From Streptomyces sp. NBC_01591 (GTDB lineage: Bacteria; Actinomycetota; Actinomycetes; Streptomycetales; Streptomycetaceae): DNA of 64,000 bases. Made by a program: the position numbers and the translations under genes. The notes beneath the pieces were generated by a model. It worked only from the letters and a program-made list of their open reading frames with translations, did not search any database and had not been told where the DNA came from. The stretch is taken from positions 4,712,001-4,776,000 of the forward strand of contig NZ_CP109327.1 in NCBI RefSeq assembly GCF_035918155.1. Reading direction: 5' to 3'. Within the stretch, counting starts at the first letter, position 1. The number at the start of each line of letters is the position of its first letter. Positions 43,060 to 52,125 of this stretch are shown here, piece by piece.

Positions 43060-43968
43060 ATGAGTTCTGTGTCCGAGGGGCGATTTCGGAGTTCCGCTGT
43101 TCCCTCGATCACGTCTGGTCCCCTGCGCACCACATTGCGTACCGATGACGGGGTGCGTATCGAGGCGGTGTACGAGCCGTGTACGGCAGGCGCCGGGGCC
43201 GCTGCCGGGGTCGTTGCGGAATCACCCTTCGACGGTACTGCGATCGTGCTCGCGCACGGGTTCACCGGTTCGGTGGACCGGCCCGCGGTGCGACGTGCCG
43301 CCGGGGTGTTCGCCCGGCGTGCGGCCGTGATCACGTTCTCGTTCCGGGGGCACGGCGGGTCCGGCGGGCGGTCGACGGTGGGCGACCGCGAGGTGCTGGA
43401 TCTGACGGCCGCGGTGGCGTGGGCGCGGGCGCTCGGACACCGCCGGGTGGTGACCGTCGGGTTCTCGATGGGCGGTTCCGTGGTGCTGCGGCACGGGGCG
43501 CTGTATCCGGGGCGGGCGGCGGACGGCGCGGAAGCCGGTGGCGCTGCGGAGCGCGAGGGGCGCATTGGGGCGCGTACGGAGGCGCACGCGGATGCGGTGG
43601 TGGCCGTGAGCGCCCCCGCCCGCTGGTACTACCGGGGCACGGCCCCGATGCGCCGTCTGCACTGGGTGGTCACCCGGCCCATGGGCCGCCTGGTCGGCCG
43701 CTACGGCCTGCGCACCCGGATCGACCGCGACGAGTGGGATCCGGTGCCGCTCCCGCCGGTCGAGGCGGCCGGGCTGATCGCCCCGACGCCGCTGCTGATC
43801 GTGCACGGCGACCGGGACCCGTACTTCCCGCTGGATCACCCGCGGTCGCTGGCCGACGCGGCGGGCGACGGCGCCGAGCTGTGGCTGGAGCACGGCATGG
43901 GGCATGCGGAGAACGCCGCGGACGAGACCTTGCTCACCCGCATCGCGGACTGGGCGGTGGCGCCGTGA
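43060..43968 (+). CDS. Alpha/beta-hydrolase
   Basis: 302 aa. Oxyanion segment [12 protein letters not shown], nucleophile elbow VGFSMGGSV, acid in [13 protein letters not shown], His in EHGMGHAEN. The lid region contains an Ala/Gly/Glu-rich insertion of variable type. A general esterase; substrate unknown. Upstream of and nearly continuous with the MoaD-like gene, so probably one operon running to 45633 or beyond. Confidence 0.88.
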   Translation: MSSVSEGRFRSSAVPSITSGPLRTTLRTDDGVRIEAVYEPCTAGAGAAAGVVAESPFDGTAIVLAHGFTGSVDRPAVRRAAGVFARRAAVITFSFRGHGGSGGRSTVGDREVLDLTAAVAWARALGHRRVVTVGFSMGGSVVLRHGALYPGRAADGAEAGGAAEREGRIGARTEAHADAVVAVSAPARWYYRGTAPMRRLHWVVTRPMGRLVGRYGLRTRIDRDEWDPVPLPPVEAAGLIAPTPLLIVHGDRDPYFPLDHPRSLADAAGDGAELWLEHGMGHAENAADETLLTRIADWAVAP

Positions 43969-44009
43969 CCGATGATGGACTGCTGACGCGAGACGAGAGG
44001 AGTGGCACC

Positions 44010-44264
44010 ATGCCCGCGGGAACCATCCGCTACTGGGCCGCCGCCAAGGCCGCCGCCGGGACCGCGGAGGAGCCGTACACAGCTGCGACCCTCGCCGAGG
44101 CGCTCGACGCGGTGCGTGAACGACACCCCGGAGAGCTCACCCGAGTGCTGCAAAGGTGCTCGTTCCTCATCGACGGTGACCCCGTGGGGACCCGCGGCCA
44201 TGAGACCGTACGCCTTGCCGAGGGCGGCACGGTCGAGGTGCTCCCGCCGTTCGCAGGAGGGTGA
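44010..44264 (+). CDS. MoaD/ThiS-family sulfur carrier
   Basis: 84 aa from ATG 44010 with GAGAGGAG upstream; a GTG at 43965 overlapping the hydrolase stop is a weaker option. Ubiquitin-like fold with IRYWAAAKAAAGT at the start and VEVLPPFAGG at the end: the C-terminal Gly-Gly is where sulfur is loaded as a thiocarboxylate. Could serve molybdopterin, thiamine or cysteine synthesis; the rhodanese gene 2.7 kb away fits sulfur traffic but does not settle which. Confidence 0.88.
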   Translation: MPAGTIRYWAAAKAAAGTAEEPYTAATLAEALDAVRERHPGELTRVLQRCSFLIDGDPVGTRGHETVRLAEGGTVEVLPPFAGG

Positions 44265-44274
44265 ACCGCAGAAC

Positions 44275-45633
44275 ATGAGCAGCAACGATCAGCAGCATCC
44301 GTACGGACAGGACCCGCGTTACGGGTACGGCCCCGGCCACGACCCGTCGAACGGCGGGCAGCCGCAGTCGTACCCGCACGGCAACCAGTCGTACGGCGAC
44401 CAGTCCTACGGCGACCAGTCCTACGGTGCGCAGTCGTACGGTGGCGAGTCCTACGGCGCGCAGCCGTACGGCCAGCAGCCCTCGTACGGAGCCCCGCAGC
44501 AGGCGCAGGGTCCGTACGACCCGAACCAGGCGCCCCGGTCGAGCCCCGGGCAGGCCTGGCCGGCCGGGTACCCGCAGGAGCCCGCCGCGCCCGCGGCCCA
44601 CGGCCCGCAGGACCCCGGCGTCGCACAGACGTGGGAGGGCCAGACCTGGGACACCCAGTACCAGCCGGTCCTCCAGCCCGCCCAGCCCGCCCAGCCCGTT
44701 CCGGACGCCGCCGAGACCGCCTACCTGTCGCCGCAGGGCGCTTCGGGCTCGTACCCGCTGCCGCCCGAGACGCCGGCCGCACCGGCAGCCCCCCTCGCCG
44801 CCGAGCCGGCCGGGCCCGCCGCCTCCGCGCACGACGCGGACGGCTACAGCGCACCCACCACCCTGGGCAACAGCCGCATCACCGACGCCCAGCGGGCCCG
44901 CGCCGAGGGCCGCTCGCCCATCATCGCGCCGGGCATGCAGCCCGCCGCGATCACCGCCGGACTCGGGCTGCTGCTCGCCCTGGGGGCCGCGATCGGGCAG
45001 TACGCCCTGGTCGTACCGCTGGTGCTGCTCCAGGCCGTGACCGCGGCCGGCTGGTTCCGGCTCAACGGCATGTGGCCGGCCCGGCAGGGCATCGCGCTCG
45101 CATTCGCGGGCGGCCTCGTCGCCGACATCGCGCTGCTCGCCGCGGGCCGGGAGAACGGACCGGCCGCGGTCCTCGGCACCCTCGGCATCTGGGTGCTGCT
45201 CACCGTGGTCCTCCAGCTGCGCAGCCACGCGAGCGCCGACGAGCGGATGCAGGGGCTGATGGCCACCGTCGCCTCGGCCGCGCTCTCGGTCCTCGCCGCC
45301 GGACACCTCGCGGCGGTCCCGGACGCGGTGACGGTGGGCGGAGTGGCCGTCGCGGTCGCCGTGCTCGCCCGCGCGCTGCCGCTGCCCGGACCGGTCTCGG
45401 TCGTGGTGGCGCTGCTCGCCGCCGCGGGCGGTGGCGCCGTGGCCGGGGCGCTCACCGACCTGGGCACGAAGGGCGCGCTGCTCGGCCTCGCGGCGGGTGG
45501 CTGCGCACTGATCGGGCTGCGGGTGGCGAGCTACGACTACCCGTCGCGCTTCGTCCACATGACCGCCGGTGTGGCACTGCCGCTCACCGCCGCGGCGCCC
45601 GCCGTGTACCTGATCGGCCGCGCGATCTCGTAG
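44275..45633 (+). CDS. Multi-pass membrane protein with Tyr/Gly/Gln-rich tail
   Basis: 452 aa. Residues 1-210 are low-complexity: tandem SYGDQ/SYGAQ/SYGGE units near residues 38-62, then Pro/Ala/Gln-rich. Residues 225-450 hold about eight membrane helices (PAAITAGLGLLLALGAAIG, VAVAVAVLARALPLPG, GVALPLTAAAPAVYLIG). No transporter signature recognised. The disordered cytoplasmic tail may be a protein-docking region. Confidence 0.75.
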   Translation: MSSNDQQHPYGQDPRYGYGPGHDPSNGGQPQSYPHGNQSYGDQSYGDQSYGAQSYGGESYGAQPYGQQPSYGAPQQAQGPYDPNQAPRSSPGQAWPAGYPQEPAAPAAHGPQDPGVAQTWEGQTWDTQYQPVLQPAQPAQPVPDAAETAYLSPQGASGSYPLPPETPAAPAAPLAAEPAGPAASAHDADGYSAPTTLGNSRITDAQRARAEGRSPIIAPGMQPAAITAGLGLLLALGAAIGQYALVVPLVLLQAVTAAGWFRLNGMWPARQGIALAFAGGLVADIALLAAGRENGPAAVLGTLGIWVLLTVVLQLRSHASADERMQGLMATVASAALSVLAAGHLAAVPDAVTVGGVAVAVAVLARALPLPGPVSVVVALLAAAGGGAVAGALTDLGTKGALLGLAAGGCALIGLRVASYDYPSRFVHMTAGVALPLTAAAPAVYLIGRAIS

Positions 45634-45764
45634 CGCGGGACCGACCGCCCCGGGAACCGAAGAGGGGTGCCCGCTCGTCGATCACCCGGGGCGCCGTGCA
45701 CGTTCGGTGGATGTGCGGGGCGCCGGGGGTCCGGCCGGATTGCAGGGTGGGGGAAAGAGCGGGC

Positions 45765-46454
45765 ATGCGTGCACTGCGGATACTGCTGGTCATCGTGGTG
45801 GTTCTGGGCGGGATCTTCGTCGCCGTCGACCGGGCGGCGGTGTACTTCGCCGAGTCGGAGGCCGCGGGGAAGATCCGGATCACCGGTGCCACGATCGGCT
45901 CGACGGACGTCTCCATCAAGGGATTCCCGTTCCTGACACAGGTCGCCGGAGACCAGCTCGACGAGGTCGACGTCGAGATCACCGGCATCGAGACCGCCGC
46001 CAACGGCCGCAGGCTCCGGATCAGCAAAATGAACGCCGCGCTGCACGACGTCAAGCTGGCCGACGGCTACTCCAGCGCCACCGCCGCCCGTGCCACGGGC
46101 ACCGCCGTCATCTCGTACAAGGACCTCACCGAGGCCGCCAGTGACGGCGTCGCCGTCGAGTACGGCGGCAACAACAAGGTGAAGGTGACCGGCTCGGTCG
46201 ACATCCTCGGCCGCCCGATCTCGCGCAGCGTGCTCTCCACCGTCACCCTGGTCGACGGCCACACGCTCCGGGTGCACGCGGACAAGGTGCCGGGCGAGAG
46301 CATCCCCGGGCTGGAGGAGCTGGTGCGGCAGAAGACCGACTTCGACCGGGAGGTCGGCGGCCTGCCGAGCGGTCTGAAGCTCCAGAAGATCCAGCCGACC
46401 GCCGACGGCCTGGAGATCTCGGTCACGGGCACGGACGTGCAGCTCGCCGGTTAG
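45765..46454 (+). CDS. DUF2993 / LmeA-family lipid-binding protein
   Basis: 229 aa from ATG 45765. N-terminal signal-anchor (ILLVIVVVLGGIFVAVDRA), then the DUF2993 domain (GKIRITGATIGSTDVSIKGF, PFLTQVAGDQLDEVDVEITG). In mycobacteria LmeA binds phosphoinositides and helps lipomannan processing in the periplasm. Role in Streptomyces unknown. Confidence 0.85.
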   Translation: MRALRILLVIVVVLGGIFVAVDRAAVYFAESEAAGKIRITGATIGSTDVSIKGFPFLTQVAGDQLDEVDVEITGIETAANGRRLRISKMNAALHDVKLADGYSSATAARATGTAVISYKDLTEAASDGVAVEYGGNNKVKVTGSVDILGRPISRSVLSTVTLVDGHTLRVHADKVPGESIPGLEELVRQKTDFDREVGGLPSGLKLQKIQPTADGLEISVTGTDVQLAG

Positions 46455-46677
46455 GGCTTAGACCGCGGTCGGTCTTATCTCCCCTCTCCCCTCAGGGCCT
46501 GTCTCCCGCCGAAGCCGGGCAGGGCTTCGACAGCCCCGCGCGCCACATATTGAGACGGCCGTGTCCGATCCGTAGATGGCCGACGGCCTCCGGTGGCACG
46601 GGAGCGGCGCCGGGGGTGCCCCGCCCCCATTCTCATCTCGCATGACGGACGATCTCGTCTCAGGATGCGACACGGCG

Positions 46678-46707
46678 GTGACATGTCCGCCCGCACCTCC
46701 CTACGAT
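46678..46707 (+). promoter_or_regulatory. Likely promoter of the leader peptide-cysA unit
   Basis: GTGACA (46678-46683), 18-base spacer, TACGAT (46702-46707). The leader ATG begins 7 bases after the -10, so the transcript would be leaderless or nearly so. Confidence 0.55.
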
Positions 46708-46714
46708 CGGTCCC

Positions 46715-46822
46715 ATGCAGTGCTCTATTGGCGGTCTCCCACAGCGGGGACGGGCGGATCTCACGAAGCGGCGGGCAGTGGACCTGTGCCGCGTCGCCGC
46801 CATGCTCTGTCGCACTGTCTGA
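46715..46822 (+). CDS. Cys-containing leader peptide upstream of cysA
   Basis: 35 codons starting at ATG 46715: MQCSIGGLPQ at the start, then a core KRRAVDLCRVAAMLCRTV and a stop. Short peptides with an RR-x-VDLCR-like core and closely spaced Cys are recalled as leaders of sulfur-metabolism genes in actinomycetes, where ribosome stalling at Cys codons reports cysteine shortage. The 161 bp between it and cysA would hold the attenuator; GC-rich inverted segments are present but I could not define exclusive structures. Confidence 0.7.
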   Translation: MQCSIGGLPQRGRADLTKRRAVDLCRVAAMLCRTV

Positions 46823-46983
46823 GCGGGAGCCTTCGGCACCCCGCATTCCCCCGGCCCTTCGACCGACGCGTCAGGGTCCATCCCGATAGCCGTTGTACGT
46901 GTGCCGCACGCCGCGCCGCCGTACACCCGCATCACGCACCGTCTCGCATCATCTCGCCGCAGACTGCCCCGGAGGAGAACAGA

Positions 46984-47829
46984 ATGAGCCGCAGTGACGT
47001 CCTGGTAGACGCCGACTGGGTCGAGGCCCACATCGACGACCCGAAGGTCGCTCTCGTCGAGGTCGACGAGGACACCTCGGCGTACGAGAAGAACCACATC
47101 AAGAACGCGATCCGGATCGACTGGACCAAGGACCTCCAGGACCCGGTCCGCCGCGACTTCATCGACCAGGCCGGCTTCGAGGAGCTGCTGTCCGGCAAGG
47201 GCATCGGCAACGACACCACGGTCGTCCTGTACGGCGGCAACAACAACTGGTTCGCGTCCTACGCGTTCTGGTACTTCAAGCTCTACGGTCACCAGGACGT
47301 CCGCCTGCTCGACGGCGGCCGCAAGAAGTGGGAGCTGGACTCCCGCGACCTGGTCGACGGCGACCAGATCCCGTCCCGCCCGGCCACCGAGTACAAGGCC
47401 CAGCCGCAGGACGAGTCGATCCGCGCCTACCGCGACGAAGTCGTGAAGGCGATCGGCAACCAGAACCTGGTCGACGTGCGTTCGCCCGACGAGTTCAGCG
47501 GCAAGCTGCTCGCCCCGGCGCACCTCCCGCAGGAGCAGTCCCAGCGCCCCGGCCACGTGCCGAGTGCCCGCAACATCCCGTGGTCGAAGAACGCCAACGA
47601 CGACGGCACCTTCAAGTCGGACGACGAGCTCAAGGCCCTCTACGAGGCCGAGCAGGTCGACCTGTCGAAGGACACCATCGCGTACTGCCGCATCGGTGAG
47701 CGCTCCGCGCTCACCTGGTTCGTGCTGCACCAGCTGCTCGGCCAGGAGAACGTCAAGAACTACGACGGTTCGTGGACCGAGTACGGCTCCCTCGTGGGTG
47801 TGCCGATCGAGCTCGGCGCCAACAAGTAA
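46984..47829 (+). CDS. cysA: Thiosulfate sulfurtransferase (rhodanese)
   Basis: 281 aa, ATG 46984 with GGAGGAG upstream. Two rhodanese domains: the inactive N-terminal one (EKNHIKNAIRIDW, VLYGGNNNWFASYAFW) and the catalytic C-terminal one with the active Cys in AYCRIGERSALTW. It moves sulfane sulfur from thiosulfate to thiol acceptors. The downstream DUF1416 gene is 52 bp away; the leader peptide upstream suggests control by cysteine supply. Homologues are called CysA or SseA. Confidence 0.93.
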   Translation: MSRSDVLVDADWVEAHIDDPKVALVEVDEDTSAYEKNHIKNAIRIDWTKDLQDPVRRDFIDQAGFEELLSGKGIGNDTTVVLYGGNNNWFASYAFWYFKLYGHQDVRLLDGGRKKWELDSRDLVDGDQIPSRPATEYKAQPQDESIRAYRDEVVKAIGNQNLVDVRSPDEFSGKLLAPAHLPQEQSQRPGHVPSARNIPWSKNANDDGTFKSDDELKALYEAEQVDLSKDTIAYCRIGERSALTWFVLHQLLGQENVKNYDGSWTEYGSLVGVPIELGANK

Positions 47830-47881
47830 CTCCGCACGACCCGGACCAGCACGCCCCCCCCCGACCCGAAGGACGAAACAC

Positions 47882-48169
47882 ATGTGTGGAGCAAAGGCCG
47901 GCGGCCCCGACGCTTCGACCATCAAGCCCGGTGAGACCACCATCCAGGGCAGCGTGACCCGCGACGGCGAGCCCGTCACCGGCTACGTGCGCCTGCTGGA
48001 CTCGACCGGCGAGTTCACCGCCGAGGTCCCGACCTCGGCGACCGGACAGTTCCGCTTCTACGCGGCCGAGGGCACGTGGACGCTGCGCGCCCTCGTCCCG
48101 GGCGGCAGCGCCGACCGCACGGTCGTGGCGCAGACCGGTGGCCTCTCCGAGGTCGCGATCGCCGTCTAG
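47882..48169 (+). CDS. DUF1416 protein
   Basis: 95 aa. Begins MCGAKAGG (conserved N-terminal Cys-Gly), then a carboxypeptidase-regulatory-like beta-sandwich (VTRDGEPVTGYVRLLD, GQFRFYAAEGTWTLRAL). Constantly found right after rhodanese cysA in actinomycetes, so it may receive or carry sulfur; not demonstrated here. Ends at the hairpin at 48235. Confidence 0.9.
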   Translation: MCGAKAGGPDASTIKPGETTIQGSVTRDGEPVTGYVRLLDSTGEFTAEVPTSATGQFRFYAAEGTWTLRALVPGGSADRTVVAQTGGLSEVAIAV

Positions 48170-48234
48170 GAGCCGGGCAGGCCCTGGTTCCCGTAGTTCC
48201 CGCCGCGGCCCGCGTGCCGCGACACAGATCGGCC

Positions 48235-48288
48235 GAAGGGCCGTACCCCAGGGGGTTGGACGCCTTCCTGGACGGGGTACGGCCCTTC
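48235..48288 (+). terminator. Terminator of the cysA operon
   Basis: Perfect 15-bp arms (48235-48249, 48274-48288; GAAGGGCCGTACCCC and its complement) with a 24-base loop, 65 bp after the DUF1416 stop. Confidence 0.8.
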
Positions 48289-48358
48289 GCGCCGTCCGGA
48301 CCCGGTCGGACCCGTTCGGGCCGCTCGCACGGGCGGGCATGAGGCCTACCCTGGAGGC

Positions 48359-48616
48359 ATGTACGCGCGGCGCCGTCGCGGCTATTTCCTGATGATGGGC
48401 GGTTGCATCGTCCTCTTCGTATCGGCCTGGTCGTTTGTCAGGCTGTGGTCGATGCCCGCCGCGATAGTGATGTGCCTCGTCGCGATGGTCATCCCGCCCA
48501 TCGCGGCCATGGTCGCCAACCGGCGGGGGCCGGATGACCGCTGGTGGGACGATCCGTCCGGTGACCCGAAGTCCGACGAGTGGTGGGACGAACTCGACGG
48601 CAAGAAACGGCGCTAG
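48359..48616 (+). CDS. DUF3099 membrane protein
   Basis: 85 aa. Basic N-terminus (MYARRRRGYF), two membrane helices (LMMGGCIVLFVSAWSFV, AAIVMCLVAMVIPPIAAMVA) and a Trp/Asp-rich tail (DDRWWDDPSGD, DEWWDELDG). Matches DUF3099, function unknown. Convergent with the DsrE-like gene, 15 bp apart. Confidence 0.85.
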   Translation: MYARRRRGYFLMMGGCIVLFVSAWSFVRLWSMPAAIVMCLVAMVIPPIAAMVANRRGPDDRWWDDPSGDPKSDEWWDELDGKKRR

Positions 48617-48631
48617 GGTCTTTCGTTTGGA

Positions 48632-48994
48632 TCAGTAGACGAGGGCCTGGACGCCGTCGGCCATGATCTCGCTGACGAAGACCTGCGCACCGGCGATCCG
48701 TACGCCTTCCAGGACGTCCTGCTCGGTGATGTCACGACGGGCCGCGCACTGCGTGCACAGGGTGATCCGGCCGCCCGCCTGGATTGACTCGATCAGATCC
48801 GGCAGCGGCGCGGCATGCGGCAGTTCGAACTCGGCGGCGCGCCCCGGCAGCGCGAACCACGAGGACTCCCCGGTCAGCCAGAGCGAGACCTCCACACCAC
48901 TGGCGACGGCGACCGCGGCCACCGTGAACGCCTGCGAGCAGCGCTCGGCGGAGTCGGCACCTGCGGTCACCTTGATCACGAGCTTCTTCGGCAT
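48632..48994 (-). CDS. DsrE/DsrF-like sulfurtransferase-family protein
   Basis: 120 aa from ATG 48994. Small Rossmann-like fold of the DsrE family: VIKVTAGADSAERCSQAFTV, VSLWLTGESSWFALPG, TLCTQCAARRDITEQD with a Cys pair typical of the persulfide site, and QVFVSEIMADGVQALVY. Possibly moves sulfur between carriers, in keeping with cysA nearby. Confidence 0.85.
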   Translation of the reverse strand: MPKKLVIKVTAGADSAERCSQAFTVAAVAVASGVEVSLWLTGESSWFALPGRAAEFELPHAAPLPDLIESIQAGGRITLCTQCAARRDITEQDVLEGVRIAGAQVFVSEIMADGVQALVY

Positions 48995-49121
48995 ACGCCG
49001 AACTGTAATCGCCGGGTGGGTCGGGCCCGGCGAAGCCCCGGACCGGCGGGCCGGGCCCCAACCCATTAGGCTGGGGCCCGGCCCCGTACTGCTGCCATAA
49101 CGCTTGTTGCAAGGAGTTCCC

Positions 49122-49223
49122 GTGCTCGAGGCATTCTTCTCCGCCCTGCTGGTCCTGGTCTGCGTCGGCGTTCTCGCCTTCGCCGGTTTGACCGTGAAGA
49201 AGCTGTACCAGGGTCAGCGCTGA
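49122..49223 (+). CDS. Small membrane protein (33 aa)
   Basis: GTG 49122, AAGGAG five bases upstream. Sequence VLEAFFSALLVLVCVGVLAF then a short basic tail (VKKLYQGQR): one membrane helix and a positive C-terminus. All codons fit the local GC pattern. Function unknown. Confidence 0.65.
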   Translation: MLEAFFSALLVLVCVGVLAFAGLTVKKLYQGQR

Positions 49224-49340
49224 CCGCTCCGCGCTCCCCGCACCGGCCCGCGCGGGTGCCCCGTCACAGCAACGTGACACCTCGCACCCCATGTGTCACG
49301 TCCGCAGCCACCCCCACCTCACAGATCGTCTGAGCCGCTC

Positions 49341-49913
49341 ATGATCGAGATCCCGTCCGACCTCCACCCGGACCTCGTCCCGCTGGCCTTCCTCCTCGGC
49401 AACTGGGCGGGCGCGGGTGTCTCCGACTTCCCCGGCGCCGAGCAGTGCAACTTCGGCCAGGAAGTCTCCTTCAGCCACGACGGCCGCGACTTCCTGGAGT
49501 ACGTCTCGCACAGCTGGGTGCTCGACTCCGAGGGCGAGAAGGTCCGGCCGCTGGAGTCCGAGTCCGGCTACTGGCGCATCGACAAGGACCGCAAGGTCGA
49601 GGTCGTCATGGTCCGCGACCAGGGCGTCATCGAGATCTGGTACGGCGAGCTGGCCGACAAGAAGCCGCAGATCGACCTGGTCACCGACGCGGTGGCCCGG
49701 ACCGCGGCCTCCGGCCCGTACAGCGGTGGCAAGCGTCTGTACGGCTATGTGAAGAGCGACCTGATGTGGGTCGGCGAGAAGGCCACCCCCGAGGTGGAGC
49801 TGCGCCCGTACATGTCGGCGCACCTGAAGAAGGTCGTCACCCCGGAAGAGGTCGAGGCGATGGCGAAGGGCCTCGGCGACCTGCCGGACGACGGCATCGC
49901 CTTCTTCAAGTAG
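49341..49913 (+). CDS. Nitrobindin-like (FABP/DUF1794) heme-binding protein
   Basis: 190 aa from ATG 49341. Ten-stranded beta-barrel family: FLLGNWAGAGVSDFPGAEQ holds the GxWxGxG motif, FLEYVSHSWVLDSEG and ESGYWRIDKDRKVEVV follow. Bacterial nitrobindins bind ferric heme and convert peroxynitrite to nitrate. Distal heme His not assigned. Confidence 0.88.
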   Translation: MIEIPSDLHPDLVPLAFLLGNWAGAGVSDFPGAEQCNFGQEVSFSHDGRDFLEYVSHSWVLDSEGEKVRPLESESGYWRIDKDRKVEVVMVRDQGVIEIWYGELADKKPQIDLVTDAVARTAASGPYSGGKRLYGYVKSDLMWVGEKATPEVELRPYMSAHLKKVVTPEEVEAMAKGLGDLPDDGIAFFK

Positions 49914-49993
49914 TCCGCGGGCAGTCCGCCGGCTCACGGGTTCCCCTCGCACACAGCTGCGGACAGGTGCTCACCCGGTCCTACACTGGGCGT

Positions 49994-50467
49994 GTGGTGA
50001 GCACCGACTGGAAGACCGATCTCCGACAGCGCGGCTATCGGCTGACGCCGCAGCGGCAGCTTGTCCTGGAAGCCGTCGACGCGCTGGAACACGCGACACC
50101 CGACGACATCCTCTCCGAGGTGCGCAGGACCGCGTCCGGCGTGAACATCTCCACCGTCTACCGGACGCTCGAACTCCTGGAGGAGCTGGGGCTGGTCAGC
50201 CACGCCCATCTGGGACACGGGGCGCCCACGTACCACCTGGCCGACCGTCACCACCACATCCATCTGGTCTGCCGCGACTGCACGAACGTCATCGAGGCCG
50301 ATGTCGCCGTCGTCGCCGAGTTCACCGCGAAGCTGCAGAACAGCTTCGGGTTCGAGACGGACATGAAGCACTTCGCGATCTTCGGCCGCTGTGCCGAGTG
50401 CACGGCGAAGGCGGCGTCCGAGGAAGCCGACCGGGCGTCCGCCGAAACGGCCGGTCCCAAGCCGTAG
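49994..50467 (+). CDS. nur: Fur-family nickel regulator Nur
   Basis: 157 aa, GTG GTG start at 49994 or 49997. Fur-family repressor: RLTPQRQLVLEAVDALEHAT, NISTVYRTLELLEELGLVSH in the winged helix, GHGAPTYHLADRHHHIHLVC with the metal-binding His cluster, and CRDC plus CAEC Cys pairs. Matches the Streptomyces Nur pattern (SCO4180, from memory) rather than Zur or FurA. Represses nickel uptake and iron superoxide dismutase when nickel binds. A TACACT (49982-49987) seven bases before the start suggests a leaderless mRNA. Confidence 0.9.
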   Translation: MVSTDWKTDLRQRGYRLTPQRQLVLEAVDALEHATPDDILSEVRRTASGVNISTVYRTLELLEELGLVSHAHLGHGAPTYHLADRHHHIHLVCRDCTNVIEADVAVVAEFTAKLQNSFGFETDMKHFAIFGRCAECTAKAASEEADRASAETAGPKP

Positions 50468-50555
50468 GGCGCGCGGGAGCCGTCCAGTGCTCGTCCAGTA
50501 GCCGCCCGACGGCCTCTCCGGCCGTGTCGTTCATGCCGCGTCGTACGCTGGTCGC

Positions 50556-51521
50556 ATGAAGAGCCCCCTGCTGTCCCTGCCCGGCGCCGTCCCCGCCGAA
50601 GGCCGCGACGAAGGCGTCGCCGCGCACTACGGCGACCTGTTCCGCGAGCAGCGCGCCCTCGCCGACGGCTCCGGCCTCGTCGACCTCTCGCACCGCGCCG
50701 TCGTCACCGTCACCGGCAGCGACCGGCTGGCCTGGCTGCACCTCCTGCTCACCCAGCACGTCAGCGAACTCGCCCCGGGCCAGGCCACCGAGGCCCTGAT
50801 CCTCACCGCCAACGGGCACATCGAGCACGCCCTCTACCTCGTCGACGACGGCGAGACCGTGTGGATGCACGCCGAACCGGGCACCCAGGGCGACCTCATC
50901 GCCTACCTGGAGTCCATGAAGTTCTTCTACCGGGTCGAAGTCGCCGACCGCACCGAGGACTTCGCCGTCGTGTATCTGCCGGCCGGTTCCATCGCGGAGG
51001 TCCCGGACGGCGTGACGGTACGGGAGACGGCGTACGGCCGGGACCTGTTCCTGCCCCGCGCCGACCTGGAGAAGTACGCGGCGGCGCACGGCCCGGTGGC
51101 CGGCATCCTGGCGTACGAGGCGCTGCGCGTGGAGGCGCACCGCCCGCGCCTCGGCTTCGAGACCGACCACCGCACCATCCCGCACGAGCTGGGCCTGATC
51201 GGCACCGCCGTACATCTCCAGAAGGGCTGCTACCGCGGCCAGGAGACGGTGGCCCGGGTGCAGAACCTGGGCAAGCCGCCGCGTCGGCTGGTCTTCCTGC
51301 ACCTCGACGGCAGCGAGGTCCTGCTGCCCGGACACGGCACACCGGTGCGGCTCGCCGCGGACGGCGCCGAGGGGCGCCAGCTGGGCTTCATCACCACGTC
51401 CGCCCGCCACCACGAGCTGGGGCCGATCGCCCTGGCCCTGGTCAAGCGGAACGTCGCGGTGGACGCCGAGCTGCTCGCCGGGGACACGGCCGCGGCCCAG
51501 GAGACGGTCGTCGAACCGTAA
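50556..51521 (+). CDS. ygfZ: YgfZ/GcvT-family folate-binding protein
   Basis: 321 aa. GcvT-like fold (LVDLSHRAVVTVTGSDRLAW, LLLTQHVSELAPG) and the YgfZ signature KGCYRGQETVARVQNLG with its Cys. YgfZ supports iron-sulfur cluster assembly or repair with tetrahydrofolate. Monocistronic between nur and the convergent dtd gene; a small inverted repeat at 51540-51556 may end both. Confidence 0.92.
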   Translation: MKSPLLSLPGAVPAEGRDEGVAAHYGDLFREQRALADGSGLVDLSHRAVVTVTGSDRLAWLHLLLTQHVSELAPGQATEALILTANGHIEHALYLVDDGETVWMHAEPGTQGDLIAYLESMKFFYRVEVADRTEDFAVVYLPAGSIAEVPDGVTVRETAYGRDLFLPRADLEKYAAAHGPVAGILAYEALRVEAHRPRLGFETDHRTIPHELGLIGTAVHLQKGCYRGQETVARVQNLGKPPRRLVFLHLDGSEVLLPGHGTPVRLAADGAEGRQLGFITTSARHHELGPIALALVKRNVAVDAELLAGDTAAAQETVVEP

Positions 51522-51558
51522 GGTCCTCGGTTCAGACCTCGACCGGATCCCGGTCGGA

Positions 51559-52008
51559 TCAGACCTCGACGATGACGGTGAACGGGCCGTGGTTCGTGAG
51601 CGAGACCCGCATGTCCGCTCCGAACCGGCCCGTCTCCACCTGCGCCCCCAGTGCCCGCAACTGCTTCACCACCTCGTCGACCAGCGGTTCGGCGATCTCG
51701 CCGGGCGCCGCGGCGTTCCAGGTGGGCCTGCGGCCCTTCCGGGCGTCCCCGTAGAGAGTGAACTGCGAAATCACCAAAAGCGGTGCATTCACATCGGAGC
51801 AGGACTTCTCGCCCTCCAGGACGCGGAGCGACCAGAGCTTGCGGGCGAGCTGCGCCGCCTTCTCCGGGGTGTCCCCGTGGGTGACTCCCACCAGCACACA
51901 CAGCCCTTCGCCGACGATTTCGCCGACCACCTCGGGCCCGCCCGCCCCGTCCGCGCCGTCCGCCACCGTGACGCTCGCGCCGTCCACCCTCTGTATCACT
52001 GCACGCAT
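51559..52008 (-). CDS. dtd: D-aminoacyl-tRNA deacylase Dtd
   Basis: 149 aa from ATG 52008. Begins [15 protein letters not shown]; catalytic [18 protein letters not shown] holds the SQFTLYGD motif, and [13 protein letters not shown] holds the NxGPxT cross-subunit motif. Hydrolyses D-amino acids off tRNA in the cytoplasm. Slightly enlarged loop ([11 protein letters not shown]) near residue 20. Confidence 0.95.
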   Translation of the reverse strand: MRAVIQRVDGASVTVADGADGAGGPEVVGEIVGEGLCVLVGVTHGDTPEKAAQLARKLWSLRVLEGEKSCSDVNAPLLVISQFTLYGDARKGRRPTWNAAAPGEIAEPLVDEVVKQLRALGAQVETGRFGADMRVSLTNHGPFTVIVEV

Positions 52009-52125
52009 ACAGACCAACCTATCTTGGGCTGAACGGGTACAGAGCATCCACACAAGCCCCACCGGAGTGGCACCATGCTCGGAAGGCGGTGTGCCGACGC
52101 ACCGGTCGAGGGGATGGACACAAGC

